A DNA stretch of 20,930 nucleotides from JACIWB01 sp038818725. GTDB lineage: Archaea; Thermoplasmatota; E2; UBA202; JdFR-43. Under the pieces are notes generated by a model, which ran no database searches, had not been told where the DNA came from, and saw nothing but the letters and a program-made list of their open reading frames with translations. The position numbers and the translations under genes were made by a program. Shown piece after piece: positions 7,273-15,830 of the stretch. The first letter of the stretch is position 1. Every line of letters starts with the position of its first letter. The DNA lies in the NCBI GenBank assembly GCA_038818725.1, contig JAWAYL010000018.1, forward strand, positions 1 through 20,930, given 5' to 3'.

Positions 7273-7881
7273 ATGGAAAATGAAGTAATTTCATGCATAA
7301 AAGAAAGGAGGAGTATAAGGAATTATTCTTCTAGGCCTTTGTCAAAAGAAATAATTGAAGAAATTATAAATGCTGGAAAATATGCTCCTTCTGCAGAAAA
7401 CAGGCAGCCATGGAGATTTATAGTTATTACAAATAGAGATTTTATAAAAAAACTATCAGAAGAAGTGAAAAAGCAAATAGCAATCATAATTAAGAATAGA
7501 AGAAAATGGAGAAAAAAATATAAGGAACTAAATGACGAAAGAACAATTATATTTCTTTCTGCAATCGCAAACTCGAAAATAGATTCAATTTTCTTTGATG
7601 CACCCACTGTAGTATTTATAGTTACAGATGAAAAAATGTTTAATGATGAGTCATGCGCTTGCTGCGCCCAGAATATGATGCTTGCTGCATGGAGTATGGG
7701 CATAGGGAGTTGCTGGATAGGTTTTGCAAAATTTCTTGAGATGAACAAAGATGTCATGGAAGAGATTGGTATGCCATCTGGCTACCATATTTCTGCTTGC
7801 TTAACATTTGGTTATCCAGAAAAAATCCCTCAAGCGAGTATAAGAAATCCAATGGCAGATATAATAAAATGGATTGATTAA
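7273..7881 (+). CDS. Nitroreductase-family FMN oxidoreductase
   Basis: Nitroreductase-fold proteins bind FMN at a dimer interface and transfer hydride from NAD(P)H to varied acceptors. The natural substrate cannot be told from sequence. The phosphate-contacting motif ERRSIRNY (11-18), APSAENRQPWRFIVIT (38-53), QNMMLAAWSMGIGSCWIGFA (about 133-152) and a C-terminal GYPEKIPQ are present over 202 residues, the usual size. A lysine/arginine-rich helix (about 62-88) and a Cys cluster (SCACCAQN) before the QNMMLAA motif are mild peculiarities. The gene converges on the transketolase C-terminal gene and the two stops overlap by 4 nt. It has its own promoter, so no operon partner suggests its role. 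Confidence 0.87.
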   Translation: MENEVISCIKERRSIRNYSSRPLSKEIIEEIINAGKYAPSAENRQPWRFIVITNRDFIKKLSEEVKKQIAIIIKNRRKWRKKYKELNDERTIIFLSAIANSKIDSIFFDAPTVVFIVTDEKMFNDESCACCAQNMMLAAWSMGIGSCWIGFAKFLEMNKDVMEEIGMPSGYHISACLTFGYPEKIPQASIRNPMADIIKWID

Positions 7882-8801
7882 ATCATTTCCTTAGCAACTC
7901 TTGCAATATTTTCAGCAGTTAGTCCATATTTTTCAAGTAGCTCATTTGCTTCTCCACTTTCACCAAAAACATCATTTATTCCTATTCTTTTCATCAGAAC
8001 AGGTTTATCTATTTCCATTGCAACAGCATCTCCAAGTCCACCAATTATTGTATGTTCCTCACAAGTTATTATTTTTCCTGTTTCACATGCTTTTTCAACA
8101 ATTTTTTTATCAATTGGCTTTACCGTTGGCATATGCACAACCATTGCATCTACTCCTTCTTTTTTCAAAGCCTCGCCTGCTTTTATTGCTTCCGCAGTCA
8201 TTGTGCCAGTTGCTATTATTGCAACATCACTTCCATCTTTCAAAATATATCCTTTTCCTATCTTAAATTCTCCATGTTTTTCAAATATAACAGGGGCATC
8301 AGCTCTTCCAATGCGAACATAACATGGTCCATAATAGTTTGCAATCTCAGGAACAACATCTTCCATTTCAGTAGCATCTGCTGGAGCAATAACAGTCATA
8401 TTTGGCAGGGCTCTCATTAAAGCTATGTCTTCAAGCATCTGATGACTTGCGCCATCTCCTCCGACAGATACGCCTGCATGTGTTGCTACGATTTTTACAT
8501 TTAGACAAGGATATGCTATTGATTGGCGAATTGCATCGTAGCAACGACCTGTTGCAAAAACTGCAAATGTGGAGGCAAAAACTATTTTTCCACATGTAGC
8601 TAAGCCAGCTGCTATTCCCATCATATTTGCCTCCGCTATGCCAACGTCAAAGAAGCGATCCGGAAAAACAGTTCCAAATCTTTTTGTTTTTGTTGAAAGA
8701 GCTAAATCTGCATCAAGCACAATTACATCCTTATTTTTATATCCTAATTCAATTAATGCAGAGCTATATGCATCTCTTAAATTTCTCATCTCTTTAAACA
8801 T
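7878..8801 (-). CDS. Transketolase, C-terminal subunit
   Basis: In many archaea transketolase is encoded as two genes. This one carries the pyrimidine-binding domain of the thiamine-diphosphate site and the C-terminal domain (307 residues). Visible features are DVGIAEANMMGIAAGLA (52-68) with the conserved catalytic glutamate at about 57, FASTFAVFATGR, THAGVSVGGDGASHQMLEDIALMRALPNM (about 108-135), and the C-terminal segment CEEHTIIGGLGDAV. The enzyme moves two-carbon units between sugar phosphates in the non-oxidative pentose phosphate pathway. An AGGAG-type ribosome site lies upstream of the ATG inside the preceding gene, and the two genes overlap by 8 nt, so coupled translation of the two halves is likely. 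A 1-deoxyxylulose-5-phosphate synthase reading is unlikely given the split form and motifs. Confidence 0.93.
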   Translation of the reverse strand: MFKEMRNLRDAYSSALIELGYKNKDVIVLDADLALSTKTKRFGTVFPDRFFDVGIAEANMMGIAAGLATCGKIVFASTFAVFATGRCYDAIRQSIAYPCLNVKIVATHAGVSVGGDGASHQMLEDIALMRALPNMTVIAPADATEMEDVVPEIANYYGPCYVRIGRADAPVIFEKHGEFKIGKGYILKDGSDVAIIATGTMTAEAIKAGEALKKEGVDAMVVHMPTVKPIDKKIVEKACETGKIITCEEHTIIGGLGDAVAMEIDKPVLMKRIGINDVFGESGEANELLEKYGLTAENIARVAKEMI

Positions 8802-9636
8802 CTAACTCACGCTCCTCTTGCTCGAGCTCGCTCATCGCCTTTATATACTGCTCATGTGAAGGTGCTTTCCCATGAAATGATAATGTTCCCTCCATAAATG
8901 AGACGCCTTTCCCTTTTATTGTATTTGCTATTATTATTGTGGGCTTACTATTTTTCTTTATGTTGTGAAATGTATCTAAAATTTCTTCAATATTATGTCC
9001 ATCTATTTCAATTACATTCCATCCAAAGGCACGCCATCTCCATGCAATTGGCTCAATATGCATTATTTCTTCTGTTGGACCATCTATTTGCAAACCATTT
9101 CTATCAAGAATAGCAATTAAATTATCAAGCTTGAAATGAGAAGCCGAGTTTGCTGCTTCCCATATCTCTCCTTCTTGCACTTCTCCATCGCCAAGGATAA
9201 CAAAAACCCTGTAATCTTTTTTATCAATTTTTCCAGCGAGAGCCATACCAACTGCGACACTTAATCCATGTCCAAGTGAGCCAGTTGAAATATCAACTCC
9301 TGGCACTTTACGCATGCATGGATGTCCTTGAAGAAAATGTCCTGTTTTTCGAAGATTCTTCAATTCTTCAACAGGAAAATAGCCACACATAGCAAGAGCA
9401 GCATATAGAGCAGGACATGCATGCCCTTTTGAAAGAACTAATCTGTCTCTATCCTCCCATCTGGGATTTTTTGGGTCATGTCTCATTTCGTGAAAATAAA
9501 GACAAGCGATTATATCGGCAATTGATAGGCTACCGCCAGGATGCCCTGAGCCGGCCCTGTAAATTGATTCTATAACCCACTTTCTTATCTGTAAAGCAAT
9601 TTTTTTTAACTCCTTAACTATTTTTTCGTCGTGCAT
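8794..9636 (-). CDS. Transketolase, N-terminal subunit
   Basis: This subunit (280 residues) carries the thiamine-diphosphate pyrophosphate-binding domain. GSGHPGGSLSIADI (29-42), the Mg/TPP motif GDGEVQEGEIWEA (149-161) running to DRN (178-180), and the GHP and GLSVAVGMALA segments are all present. It pairs with the downstream C-terminal gene to form a working transketolase, supplying pentose and erythrose phosphates. rpe, encoding another enzyme of the same pathway, is 7 kb away in the window. The start at 9636 lies about 27 nt from an AT-rich element shared with the divergent hutI gene. Very secure. Confidence 0.93.
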   Translation of the reverse strand: MHDEKIVKELKKIALQIRKWVIESIYRAGSGHPGGSLSIADIIACLYFHEMRHDPKNPRWEDRDRLVLSKGHACPALYAALAMCGYFPVEELKNLRKTGHFLQGHPCMRKVPGVDISTGSLGHGLSVAVGMALAGKIDKKDYRVFVILGDGEVQEGEIWEAANSASHFKLDNLIAILDRNGLQIDGPTEEIMHIEPIAWRWRAFGWNVIEIDGHNIEEILDTFHNIKKNSKPTIIIANTIKGKGVSFMEGTLSFHGKAPSHEQYIKAMSELEQEERELDV

Positions 9637-9656
9637 TTGATAGGAAATAAATTACA

Positions 9657-9668
9657 CATATTTATTTA
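9657..9668. promoter_or_regulatory. Shared bidirectional TATA region, transketolase / hutI
   Basis: Only 51 bp separate the two divergent start codons. The AT-rich CATATTTATTTA lies about 25 nt before the hutI ATG and about 27 nt before the transketolase ATG on the other strand. One near-symmetric element could therefore serve both directions. This is inferred from spacing only. Confidence 0.5.
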
Positions 9669-9687
9669 TGATGATTGAATTACTTTT

Positions 9688-10848
9688 ATGAGCTTGCTTA
9701 TAAAGAATATAGGGGAAATTTTTGATGGCTATGGCATAAGAAAAGAGAAATATATTTATATTGAAGATGGAAAGATAAAAAGTATAGGAGAGAAAAGAAA
9801 AGCTGATGAAGTGATAGATGCTTGCAAAAATTTTGTTATGCCAGGATTTGTTGATTGCCATACTCATGCAGTTTTTTCTGGCTATAGAGATTTTGAAGTG
9901 GATTGGAAAATAGAAGGAGCAAGCTATAAAGAAATTGCAGGCAGAGGAGGAGGGATAATTTATACAGTAAAAGAAACAAGAAAAGCAAACAAGGAAAAAA
10001 TTAAAAAAGAAACAGAGAAAAGAATAGAAGAAATGCTTAGCCACGGGACAACAACAGTTGAAATTAAAAGTGGATATGGTCTAGATTTGAAAAATGAAGT
10101 AAAGTTGCTTCAAGTAATAAATGAAATAGATAAAGTTGATGTAATTCCAACATTTCTGGCACATGCAATACCAGAAGAAGAAAATGAAAATGATTACGTA
10201 GATTATATCATAAATGAAATTATTCCTTATATAGGGGAGAGAAAAATGGCAAAATTCTGTGATGTTTTTTGCGAAAAAGGCTATTTTAGCGTTGATTCAT
10301 CTAAAAAGATATTGTTGGCTGGCAAAAAATACGGGATGATGCCAAAAATTCATGCAGATGAATTTTCATGCATTGGTTGCAGTAAGCTTGCGGCTGAAAT
10401 TAAAGCTGTTTCAGCTGATCATCTATTGAAAGCAAGGTTAAGTGATCTAAAATTGATGGCAAAAGCAAAAGTTGTTGCTGTTCTTCTGCCGGCTGTTCCA
10501 TTTCTTCTTGGAGAAGAATTTCCTCCTTATGAAAATATGAAAAAAGCTGGCATTGATATTGCAATTGCAACTGATTTGAATCCAAATTGCTATATTGCGA
10601 ATATGCAACTAGCTATTCAGATTGCCTGCTATAAGATGAAAATAAAAGTTGTTGATGCTTTAAAATATGCTACCATAAATTCAGCAAAAGCATTAAAAAT
10701 AGATAAGCAAGTAGGAAGTATAGAAAAAGATAAAAAAGCAGATTTAATAATTACTAATATTCCTTCTCATTCATTTATTGCTTATAAGTTAGGATTAAAT
10801 ATTGTTGAGAAAGTAATAAAAAATGGAGAAATAGTATATGAGAAATAA
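9688..10848 (+). CDS. hutI: Imidazolonepropionase HutI
   Basis: HutI hydrolyses 4-imidazolone-5-propanoate to N-formimino-L-glutamate, the third step of histidine degradation. It is an amidohydrolase-fold metalloenzyme of 386 residues, slightly shorter than many bacterial forms. Metal and substrate motifs are MPGFVDCHTHAVFSG with His58 and His60, AGRGGGI (84-90), KSGYGLD (127-133), LAHAIPEE (157-164), HADEF (222-226), SADHL (242-246) and ATDLNPN (294-300). C-terminal ATINSAKAL and KADLIITN are typical of the superfamily. hutH lies 4.3 kb upstream on the same strand, separated by unrelated genes. The stop directly abuts the stop of the convergent translin-like gene. Secure. Confidence 0.95.
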   Translation: MSLLIKNIGEIFDGYGIRKEKYIYIEDGKIKSIGEKRKADEVIDACKNFVMPGFVDCHTHAVFSGYRDFEVDWKIEGASYKEIAGRGGGIIYTVKETRKANKEKIKKETEKRIEEMLSHGTTTVEIKSGYGLDLKNEVKLLQVINEIDKVDVIPTFLAHAIPEEENENDYVDYIINEIIPYIGERKMAKFCDVFCEKGYFSVDSSKKILLAGKKYGMMPKIHADEFSCIGCSKLAAEIKAVSADHLLKARLSDLKLMAKAKVVAVLLPAVPFLLGEEFPPYENMKKAGIDIAIATDLNPNCYIANMQLAIQIACYKMKIKVVDALKYATINSAKALKIDKQVGSIEKDKKADLIITNIPSHSFIAYKLGLNIVEKVIKNGEIVYEK

Positions 10849-11478
10849 TTATGTTTCAAATTTTTTCAATATTTCCTCTATCTTTTCTTCTAGTTCCTTG
10901 CTTTTCATAAATAATATAACATCTTCTCTCATCCTTTCAAGCATTCTTCTGATTGCATCCTGCTTCTTTTTAATTGGAATTAAGCCAGATGGGTAGTCAA
11001 ATTCAAAAATTTTGTCACTTATTTCCTCTATTATTTCAAGCAATTTTTCTACTTCCTCTATATTCTTCTCTCTTAGCATATAAAATTCCTTTCTTTTAAG
11101 CTCTCCCACGGCATCTGCAAGCCCCATTAAATAAGCTGAGCAACTAACATTTATTTCATCTGGAAAAGGAAAATTTCTATTTTCAACAATTGAAAGAAAT
11201 ATCTCCGCCTCCGCCAGCTCCTGCATTGCATCCTCTATATATCTGGAAGAGATTATATCTGGGTGCTCTTTTGCTGAATCTTTTATTTCTTTTAATATTT
11301 TTTTTGCCTCTTCAAGATGTTTTTTTGCCTCTTCAATTGCTCCATAATGTATTTTTTTAATGCTTTTCCTACTATTCCTTATTATATCTCTGCAAAGTTT
11401 TAACGCTTTTTCTCTTAAATCATCTTTTTCATTCAGTTTTTTCTCTATAAAACTTGCTACTTCTTCAAGGTTTTTCAT
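10849..11478 (-). CDS. Translin-family protein (archaeal translin/Trax-like)
   Basis: Translin and Trax form an octameric nuclease (C3PO in eukaryotes) that cuts single-stranded RNA. Archaeal homologues form similar homo-oligomers. The 209-residue, almost entirely helical protein shows the family signature YLMGLADAVGELKR (116-129) and EFDYPSGLIPIKKKQDAIRRML (about 159-180). QELAEAE (86-92) resembles the acidic motif (E-x-x-E) that in Trax supplies catalytic glutamates, and Asp186 in the last conserved helix could be the third acidic residue. Nuclease activity is thus plausible but inferred. The gene ends directly against hutI (convergent) and diverges from fumarase with a 100-bp gap and its own TATA box. 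It appears to be monocistronic. Confidence 0.85.
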   Translation of the reverse strand: MKNLEEVASFIEKKLNEKDDLREKALKLCRDIIRNSRKSIKKIHYGAIEEAKKHLEEAKKILKEIKDSAKEHPDIISSRYIEDAMQELAEAEIFLSIVENRNFPFPDEINVSCSAYLMGLADAVGELKRKEFYMLREKNIEEVEKLLEIIEEISDKIFEFDYPSGLIPIKKKQDAIRRMLERMREDVILFMKSKELEEKIEEILKKFET

Positions 11479-11498
11479 AAAGTAAAAATATGAGATAT

Positions 11499-11509
11499 TA
11501 TTAAATTTA
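11499..11509 (-). promoter_or_regulatory. TATA box for the translin-like gene
   Basis: On the minus strand the AT-rich AAATTTAAT stretch is centred about 26 nt before the start codon at 11478, with no ribosome site, consistent with leaderless transcription. Confidence 0.45.
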
Positions 11510-11551
11510 TTTGCTTATTAAAATGGGTGTCAACAAAAGAAATCAGTTAAA

Positions 11552-11561
11552 TTTTTAAATA
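11552..11561 (+). promoter_or_regulatory. TATA box for the fumarase operon
   Basis: TTTTTAAATA is centred about 23 nt before ATG 11579. The short AT-rich gap to the start has no ribosome site. Confidence 0.5.
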
Positions 11562-11578
11562 AAAATTTCATAACACCA

Positions 11579-12439
11579 ATGAAAGAAAAGATATCAGATG
11601 CTATCGCTGATTTAATTTCTTCTGCTGTAATTGACTTGCCTTCAGATGTTGAAAAAGCGTTAAGGGAAGCAATGGAAAAAGAAGATGAAATCGGAAAAGC
11701 CCAACTTAAAGCAATTCTTGAAAATGTTGAAATAGCTAGAAAGCAAAAAAAGCCAATTTGTCAAGATACAGGAACACAAACTTTTTTTGTAAAATTAGGA
11801 AACGATTTTCCATATCGTAACATAATTGAGGAAGCAATTATTGAGGGAGTAAGAAAAGCAACAAAAGCTACACCTCTTCGCCCAAATGCAGTTGATCCAA
11901 TAACAGGAGAAAATAGTGGCGATAATACTGGAAATTTTGTCCCTCCAATACATTTGGAAATATTTGAAGGAGATGATTGTTTCATCACTGCAATGCCAAA
12001 AGGGGGTGGTTCAGAAAATGCTTCCATTGTAAAAATGCTTCCTCCCGGAGTTGGTATTAAAGGAGTGAAAAAATTTGTGCTTGAATGGATTGTTTCGCTG
12101 GGAGGCGATCCATGTCCGCCAATTACTGTTGGAGTGGGGATTGGAGGGAGTGCAAATGTTGCTATGGATTTGGCAAAAAAGGCGCTGATAAGAAAAATAG
12201 GGGAAAGGAATAAGAATAAAGAAATTGCAAAAATTGAAGAGGAGCTTATAGAAGCAATAAATTCTACAGGTATAGGAACAATGGGGCTGGGAGGAAAAAC
12301 AACAGTGCTTGATGTGCATGTTGAAGTTGCCCATCGTCATCCTGCATCGCTACCTGTTGCTATAGCCGTTCAATGCTGGGCAAATAGAAGAAAAAGCATT
12401 AAAATTGATAGGGAGGGAAGAATATGGAATATAGATTAA
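11579..12439 (+). CDS. Fumarate hydratase class I, alpha subunit
   Basis: Class I fumarases interconvert fumarate and malate using an oxygen-sensitive [4Fe-4S] cluster. In many archaea and anaerobes the enzyme is split into alpha and beta subunits. The 286-residue alpha subunit has CQDTGTQ (61-67), PKGGGSENAS (140-149), GGDPCPPITVGVGIGG (175-190) and a C-terminal AVQCWANRR. Cys61, Cys179 and Cys266 occupy the positions expected for the three cluster ligands. The related L(+)-tartrate dehydratase alpha subunit shares these motifs, so substrate is assigned by family majority rather than proven. The beta-subunit gene overlaps by 16 nt, indicating co-translation. Confidence 0.92.
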   Translation: MKEKISDAIADLISSAVIDLPSDVEKALREAMEKEDEIGKAQLKAILENVEIARKQKKPICQDTGTQTFFVKLGNDFPYRNIIEEAIIEGVRKATKATPLRPNAVDPITGENSGDNTGNFVPPIHLEIFEGDDCFITAMPKGGGSENASIVKMLPPGVGIKGVKKFVLEWIVSLGGDPCPPITVGVGIGGSANVAMDLAKKALIRKIGERNKNKEIAKIEEELIEAINSTGIGTMGLGGKTTVLDVHVEVAHRHPASLPVAIAVQCWANRRKSIKIDREGRIWNID

Positions 12440-13014
12440 ATTTACCAGTTGATGAGAGGGATATTTTAAAGATAAAAGCAGGGGATGTTATTTATTTAAA
12501 TGGCACAGTTGTAACTGCAAGAGACGAGGCACATAAGAAAGCAATAGAAATGTTCGATAAAAAAGAAAAATTGCCTGTTGATTTTTCAAAAGTAGCGGTT
12601 TATCATTGCGGACCAATTGTAAAAAAAGAAAAAGCTGAATGGGTTGCCATTGCAGCGGGTCCAACAACAAGCAGGAGAATGGAATTATTTGAATATGATT
12701 TTATAAAGAGGTTCGGGACAAGAATAATAGTTGGTAAAGGAGGAATGGGAGAAAAAACAAGCAGGGCATGCAAGGAATTTAAAGCAATATACGCCGCCTT
12801 TACTGGCGGCGCAGCCGTTTTGGCTGCAAATGCAATTAAAAAAGTAAAGGATGTTTTCTGGCTTGAGCTCGGTATGCCTGAAGCATTATGGGTTTTTGAA
12901 GTAGAAAATTTTGGTCCTCTTGTGGTTACAATAGATGCTCACGGAAGAAATATAACTGAAGAGGTAAAGGAAAAAGCTCAGGAAATAGTGAAAAAAATTG
13001 AATTCAGAGAATAA
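12424..13014 (+). CDS. Fumarate hydratase class I, beta subunit
   Basis: This 196-residue subunit completes the two-part class I fumarase. It contains CGPIV (62-66), AAGPTTSRRM (77-86), IIVGKGGMG (101-109) and FTGGAAVLAA (126-135), which line the substrate side of the active site in the family. A purine-rich ribosome site (GGGAGGGAAG) lies within the alpha gene before this ATG, and the genes overlap by 16 nt. The stop is directly followed by the stop of the convergent flavodoxin-like gene. Fumarase versus tartrate dehydratase is the only real ambiguity. Confidence 0.92.
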   Translation: MEYRLNLPVDERDILKIKAGDVIYLNGTVVTARDEAHKKAIEMFDKKEKLPVDFSKVAVYHCGPIVKKEKAEWVAIAAGPTTSRRMELFEYDFIKRFGTRIIVGKGGMGEKTSRACKEFKAIYAAFTGGAAVLAANAIKKVKDVFWLELGMPEALWVFEVENFGPLVVTIDAHGRNITEEVKEKAQEIVKKIEFRE

Positions 13015-13437
13015 TTATAGTTTGCTTGCGAAATCTTCAACTTTATTTTTCCACCCTTCTATTAAGCCATTTCCTGTAGATGCACCTTTACCAACTTTAA
13101 AGTCTATTTCAGCTATTTTTACCATCTTCTTTCTTGAGAGAATTTTTTCCATTTTGTGAAGACAGCTTCTTTTCATGGCATGAGTATTAATTATTGCATA
13201 TTTTTTCCCTTCCATACCTTCGAGCTTTTTCATCAATTTTCTCATGTTTCTCTGGATGTTAAAAATTTCAGTAGGAGCAGAAAATATATGTAAATCTGCT
13301 TCAGGCATTGAAGAAGGATTTACCTCGTTGGTTTTAAAAACCTTTACTTCTCCCTTATTACTTAATTTTTCTGCGAGATAATTAACGATTTTCCTGCCAT
13401 TTCCATATCTTGACCAATAAACTATTACATATTTCAT
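13015..13437 (-). CDS. Flavodoxin-like protein
   Basis: The 140-residue protein has a flavodoxin fold pattern: beta-strand YVIVYWS, then the phosphate-binding loop SRYGNGRK (9-16), later the strand ADLHIFSAPTEIFN (about 48-61) and GKKYAIINTHAM (about 77-88). Classical flavodoxins carry T/S-x-T-G-N-T in the loop. Here it is S-R-Y-G-N-G, a variant seen in flavodoxin-domain proteins, so FMN binding is plausible but not certain. Likely role is small-scale electron transfer or quinone/disulfide reduction; the partner is unknown. It converges on the fumarase beta gene with no gap and diverges from the small protein at 13496. Confidence 0.78.
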   Translation of the reverse strand: MKYVIVYWSRYGNGRKIVNYLAEKLSNKGEVKVFKTNEVNPSSMPEADLHIFSAPTEIFNIQRNMRKLMKKLEGMEGKKYAIINTHAMKRSCLHKMEKILSRKKMVKIAEIDFKVGKGASTGNGLIEGWKNKVEDFASKL

Positions 13438-13455
13438 TTAAATCTAAAAAAGAAA

Positions 13456-13468
13456 ATTTTATAAAAAT
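13456..13468. promoter_or_regulatory. Shared TATA region, flavodoxin-like / 13496 gene
   Basis: The near-symmetric TTTTATAAAAAT run is centred about 25 nt from the flavodoxin-like start at 13437 and about 34 nt from ATG 13496. The longer distance to the right would leave room for a short leader with GGTGA (13485-13489) as ribosome site. Only 58 bp separate the two starts. Confidence 0.5.
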
Positions 13469-13495
13469 ATTTGGGTTTAAAGTTGGTGAAAATAT

Positions 13496-13771
13496 ATGAT
13501 GGGGATAGTTATATTATATAAATTGAAAACACCAATGAGTGAGGAAGAGGTTAAGAAAGCGAGAGATGAATGGAATAAATTTAAAAAATCGATCCCAAAA
13601 GATGTTAAATTGATAGGAGAGTATGCTCATGCATGGGGAACATCCTATAACGGCTTCATGCTCATGGAAGCAGAAAGTTTCGATGCCTTTCAAAATTTCT
13701 GGGAAAAGTTCAGAAATGTTACAAGATGGTATGCAATAGAGACACACACTATATTTGGAGAGAAGGAATAA
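13496..13771 (+). CDS. Small DUF3303-like (ferredoxin-fold / ABM-like) protein
   Basis: A 91-residue protein beginning MMGIVILYKLKTP with a conserved-looking core: IGEYAHAWGTSYNGFMLMEAESFDAFQNFWEKF (about 41-73), ending RWYAIETHTIFGE. The alternation of strands and helices and the EYxHAWGxxYNGF core resemble small dimeric alpha/beta-barrel proteins such as those labelled DUF3303. I know of no established function. Two start codons are adjacent (13496 and 13499), preceded by GGTGA. The stop lies 2 nt from the stop of the convergent beta-propeller gene. Expression divergent from a flavodoxin-like gene is the only contextual hint. Confidence 0.7.
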   Translation: MMGIVILYKLKTPMSEEEVKKARDEWNKFKKSIPKDVKLIGEYAHAWGTSYNGFMLMEAESFDAFQNFWEKFRNVTRWYAIETHTIFGEKE

Positions 13772-13773
13772 GA

Positions 13774-15777
13774 CTATAGCAGATCTATTGCTCCTATTTC
13801 AGTTAAGTCAGATATACTATTTGATTTTATCATTGCATTTGAAATCGTGTATAAAACATTTTCAATGTATAGAGAGCGAGCGATTCTATAATTGTAATCA
13901 AATAAGCTTGATGAAATTGATAAAACAAACTCATCTAATTTTTCATCTCCTCCTACTAAATCTATTTCAATATCTGTATATCCATTTTCTTTTACCTTGA
14001 ATAAATAGCGATATGTGGTAATATTTCCGGAATTTTCTTGGTCTTTTTCAATTAATTCAACTATATCATATTTGTCAATTATCCATTTTTTATCTTTTTC
14101 GCATTTTAGATTTATTTCAATTTTATCTCCTGGTTTAACATCCAAATAGTAGCGATTATTCTTTTCGTTGTTTGTGTAGTTATATATGTATGTTTTTTCA
14201 CTAATTTTCTCATGAGATATTTTTCCCTTATAAGAAATTTCATTTTCAATATTAAATACATAAACTCCAGCAAAATCTTGCATTTCTACAGGAATAACGA
14301 GCATATTTTTTGATTTACTTAAAAGAAATGCATGATGTTCCCAAGTTGCCTCAGAATATGCTCCTTCTATTACATACTTCGATACCTCTTTTGGCTCTGA
14401 AAAATTGGATACATCAAATAAAGCAACTTTTAACCCTGTTCTTCTGCCATGCTCATCTGCTTCAAACCCTACGCCTATTATATGGTTTTCATCATACACA
14501 TGCAGATATTCAGATGCTCCACTAACTTTCAAATTTCCAAGCTCTTTTGGCGCAAGAGGATTGCTTAAATCTATTACAAAAAGAGGATCAATCTGGCGAA
14601 ATGTCACAAGATAAAGCATGTTTGCTACAAATCTTGCTGAATAAACTTGTTCGCCCTCCGCCAGCCCCTCGAGCGAGCCAACAATTTTCATATTTTCATC
14701 GAGCACATAAACATTATTCTTTGATTCTGAAAAGCTATTATTCCACCATTCTGCCCGCTTCGTGGTCACTATCCTGAAATAGCCATTATATTCATCCATT
14801 GAAAATTGGTTTAAAACATGTCCTACAACACTTCCACTTGCCTCAAGCTCTATATCTATTCCATTTATTCTGAATCTGTATATTTTTGTTTCTTGGGATG
14901 GCTTATTTCCTTCTATCCATACATACCAATAATTTGTTGATGTAAGATAAATGTTTGAATAGGAAACATAAATTGTGCTTGAATCACCTAAAAGAAAAAC
15001 TTTCTCCTTGCTTTCCTTACTTGATATATTAACCGCTGATATAATTGTATAGCCATAAAAACTTTGAGGAGCATCTATATATTCTATTTCATTTGGAGGA
15101 ATTTCATATGAGTTTCCATTTTTCTCTATTATTGGTAGGGAAATTTTATCATAATAATATATCAATTGATTAGAAATAATATAGATTGTTTCATTTATCA
15201 TTCTTGAATTTGAATAAAAACCACTTATGGTGTAAGTGAAAAATAAAGAAGGATTTTCCCTATCTGATATATTATATAATTGTAAAATGGTTTTTGGAGA
15301 ATAATACTCTCCACCTTTAATTAAGGAATACCATTCATATACTCCAATTATTACAAGCTTATCTTCATTAACAAAAATTCCTTTTATGCTATAATCAACT
15401 TCAATGCATGAATAAATTTTCAATTTATCTGCTTTTATAATAAAAATGTTATCCCCTTCATTTTTTGTTGTTACCTTATATATATATTCTCCATCTGTTT
15501 TAACAATATCTGCCTCATCTATTCCTTCTACTTGAACATTTGTTTTTGAGAAATCTTTTTTTTGTAGCCGTTGGTTAGCATCTATTGTTTTTGCATCATA
15601 TATCATTATCATTTTTTCCATAGTGTTATTCTTTACAAAAGAAACTAACTCATCATAAGAATTAAATCTTTTTATATTTCCTGAAAATGCTTTGCTTTTT
15701 TCTGGTGTTATTAATATCGCAAATACTGCTATCATTACAATTGCAAACAGCATTATCGCAGCAATTTTCTCTTTCAT
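13774..15777 (-). CDS. Secreted beta-propeller-domain protein (Beta_propel family)
   Basis: The 667-residue protein starts with a hydrophobic signal/anchor segment (about 5-23), so the body is extracellular. The segment VQVEGIDEADIVKTDGEYIY (81-100) is the hallmark of archaeal and bacterial secreted proteins with a C-terminal beta-propeller distantly related to WD40. Repeated units such as YLHVYDENHIIGVG, MLYLVTFRQIDPLFVIDLSNP and HAFLLSKSKNMLVIPVE (in the second half) fit propeller blades. C-terminal YRIARSLYIENVLYTISNAMIKSNSI is also typical. Function is unknown; such propellers bind surface partners or polymers. It has its own TATA box about 25 nt upstream and is not in an operon. The family assignment is good, the function open. 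Confidence 0.86.
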   Translation of the reverse strand: MKEKIAAIMLFAIVMIAVFAILITPEKSKAFSGNIKRFNSYDELVSFVKNNTMEKMIMIYDAKTIDANQRLQKKDFSKTNVQVEGIDEADIVKTDGEYIYKVTTKNEGDNIFIIKADKLKIYSCIEVDYSIKGIFVNEDKLVIIGVYEWYSLIKGGEYYSPKTILQLYNISDRENPSLFFTYTISGFYSNSRMINETIYIISNQLIYYYDKISLPIIEKNGNSYEIPPNEIEYIDAPQSFYGYTIISAVNISSKESKEKVFLLGDSSTIYVSYSNIYLTSTNYWYVWIEGNKPSQETKIYRFRINGIDIELEASGSVVGHVLNQFSMDEYNGYFRIVTTKRAEWWNNSFSESKNNVYVLDENMKIVGSLEGLAEGEQVYSARFVANMLYLVTFRQIDPLFVIDLSNPLAPKELGNLKVSGASEYLHVYDENHIIGVGFEADEHGRRTGLKVALFDVSNFSEPKEVSKYVIEGAYSEATWEHHAFLLSKSKNMLVIPVEMQDFAGVYVFNIENEISYKGKISHEKISEKTYIYNYTNNEKNNRYYLDVKPGDKIEINLKCEKDKKWIIDKYDIVELIEKDQENSGNITTYRYLFKVKENGYTDIEIDLVGGDEKLDEFVLSISSSLFDYNYRIARSLYIENVLYTISNAMIKSNSISDLTEIGAIDLL

Positions 15778-15796
15778 GAAAGTATATAGAAATTTT

Positions 15797-15808
15797 ATAT
15801 TTAACCAT
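15797..15808 (-). promoter_or_regulatory. TATA box for the beta-propeller gene
   Basis: On the minus strand TTAAATATAAAA is centred about 25 nt before the start at 15777, with no ribosome site near the ATG. Confidence 0.5.
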
Positions 15809-15830
15809 TTATAGATTGTTAGCCAATTTG

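Noticed and set aside
7323..7757. 144-residue minus-strand open frame
   Set aside because: It is antisense to the well-supported nitroreductase gene, with Ile/Phe/Ser-rich low-complexity wording typical of the complement of AT-rich coding DNA.
7901..8420. Plus-strand frames of about 120 residues opposite transketolase
   Set aside because: They are rich in Phe, Leu, His and Gln and have no family motifs; they are the complement of the real gene.
12792..12811. Perfect 7-bp GC hairpin (CGCCGCC / GGCGGCG) that looks like a terminator
   Set aside because: It lies inside the fumarase beta gene and encodes the conserved AAFTGGAA motif; no T run follows.
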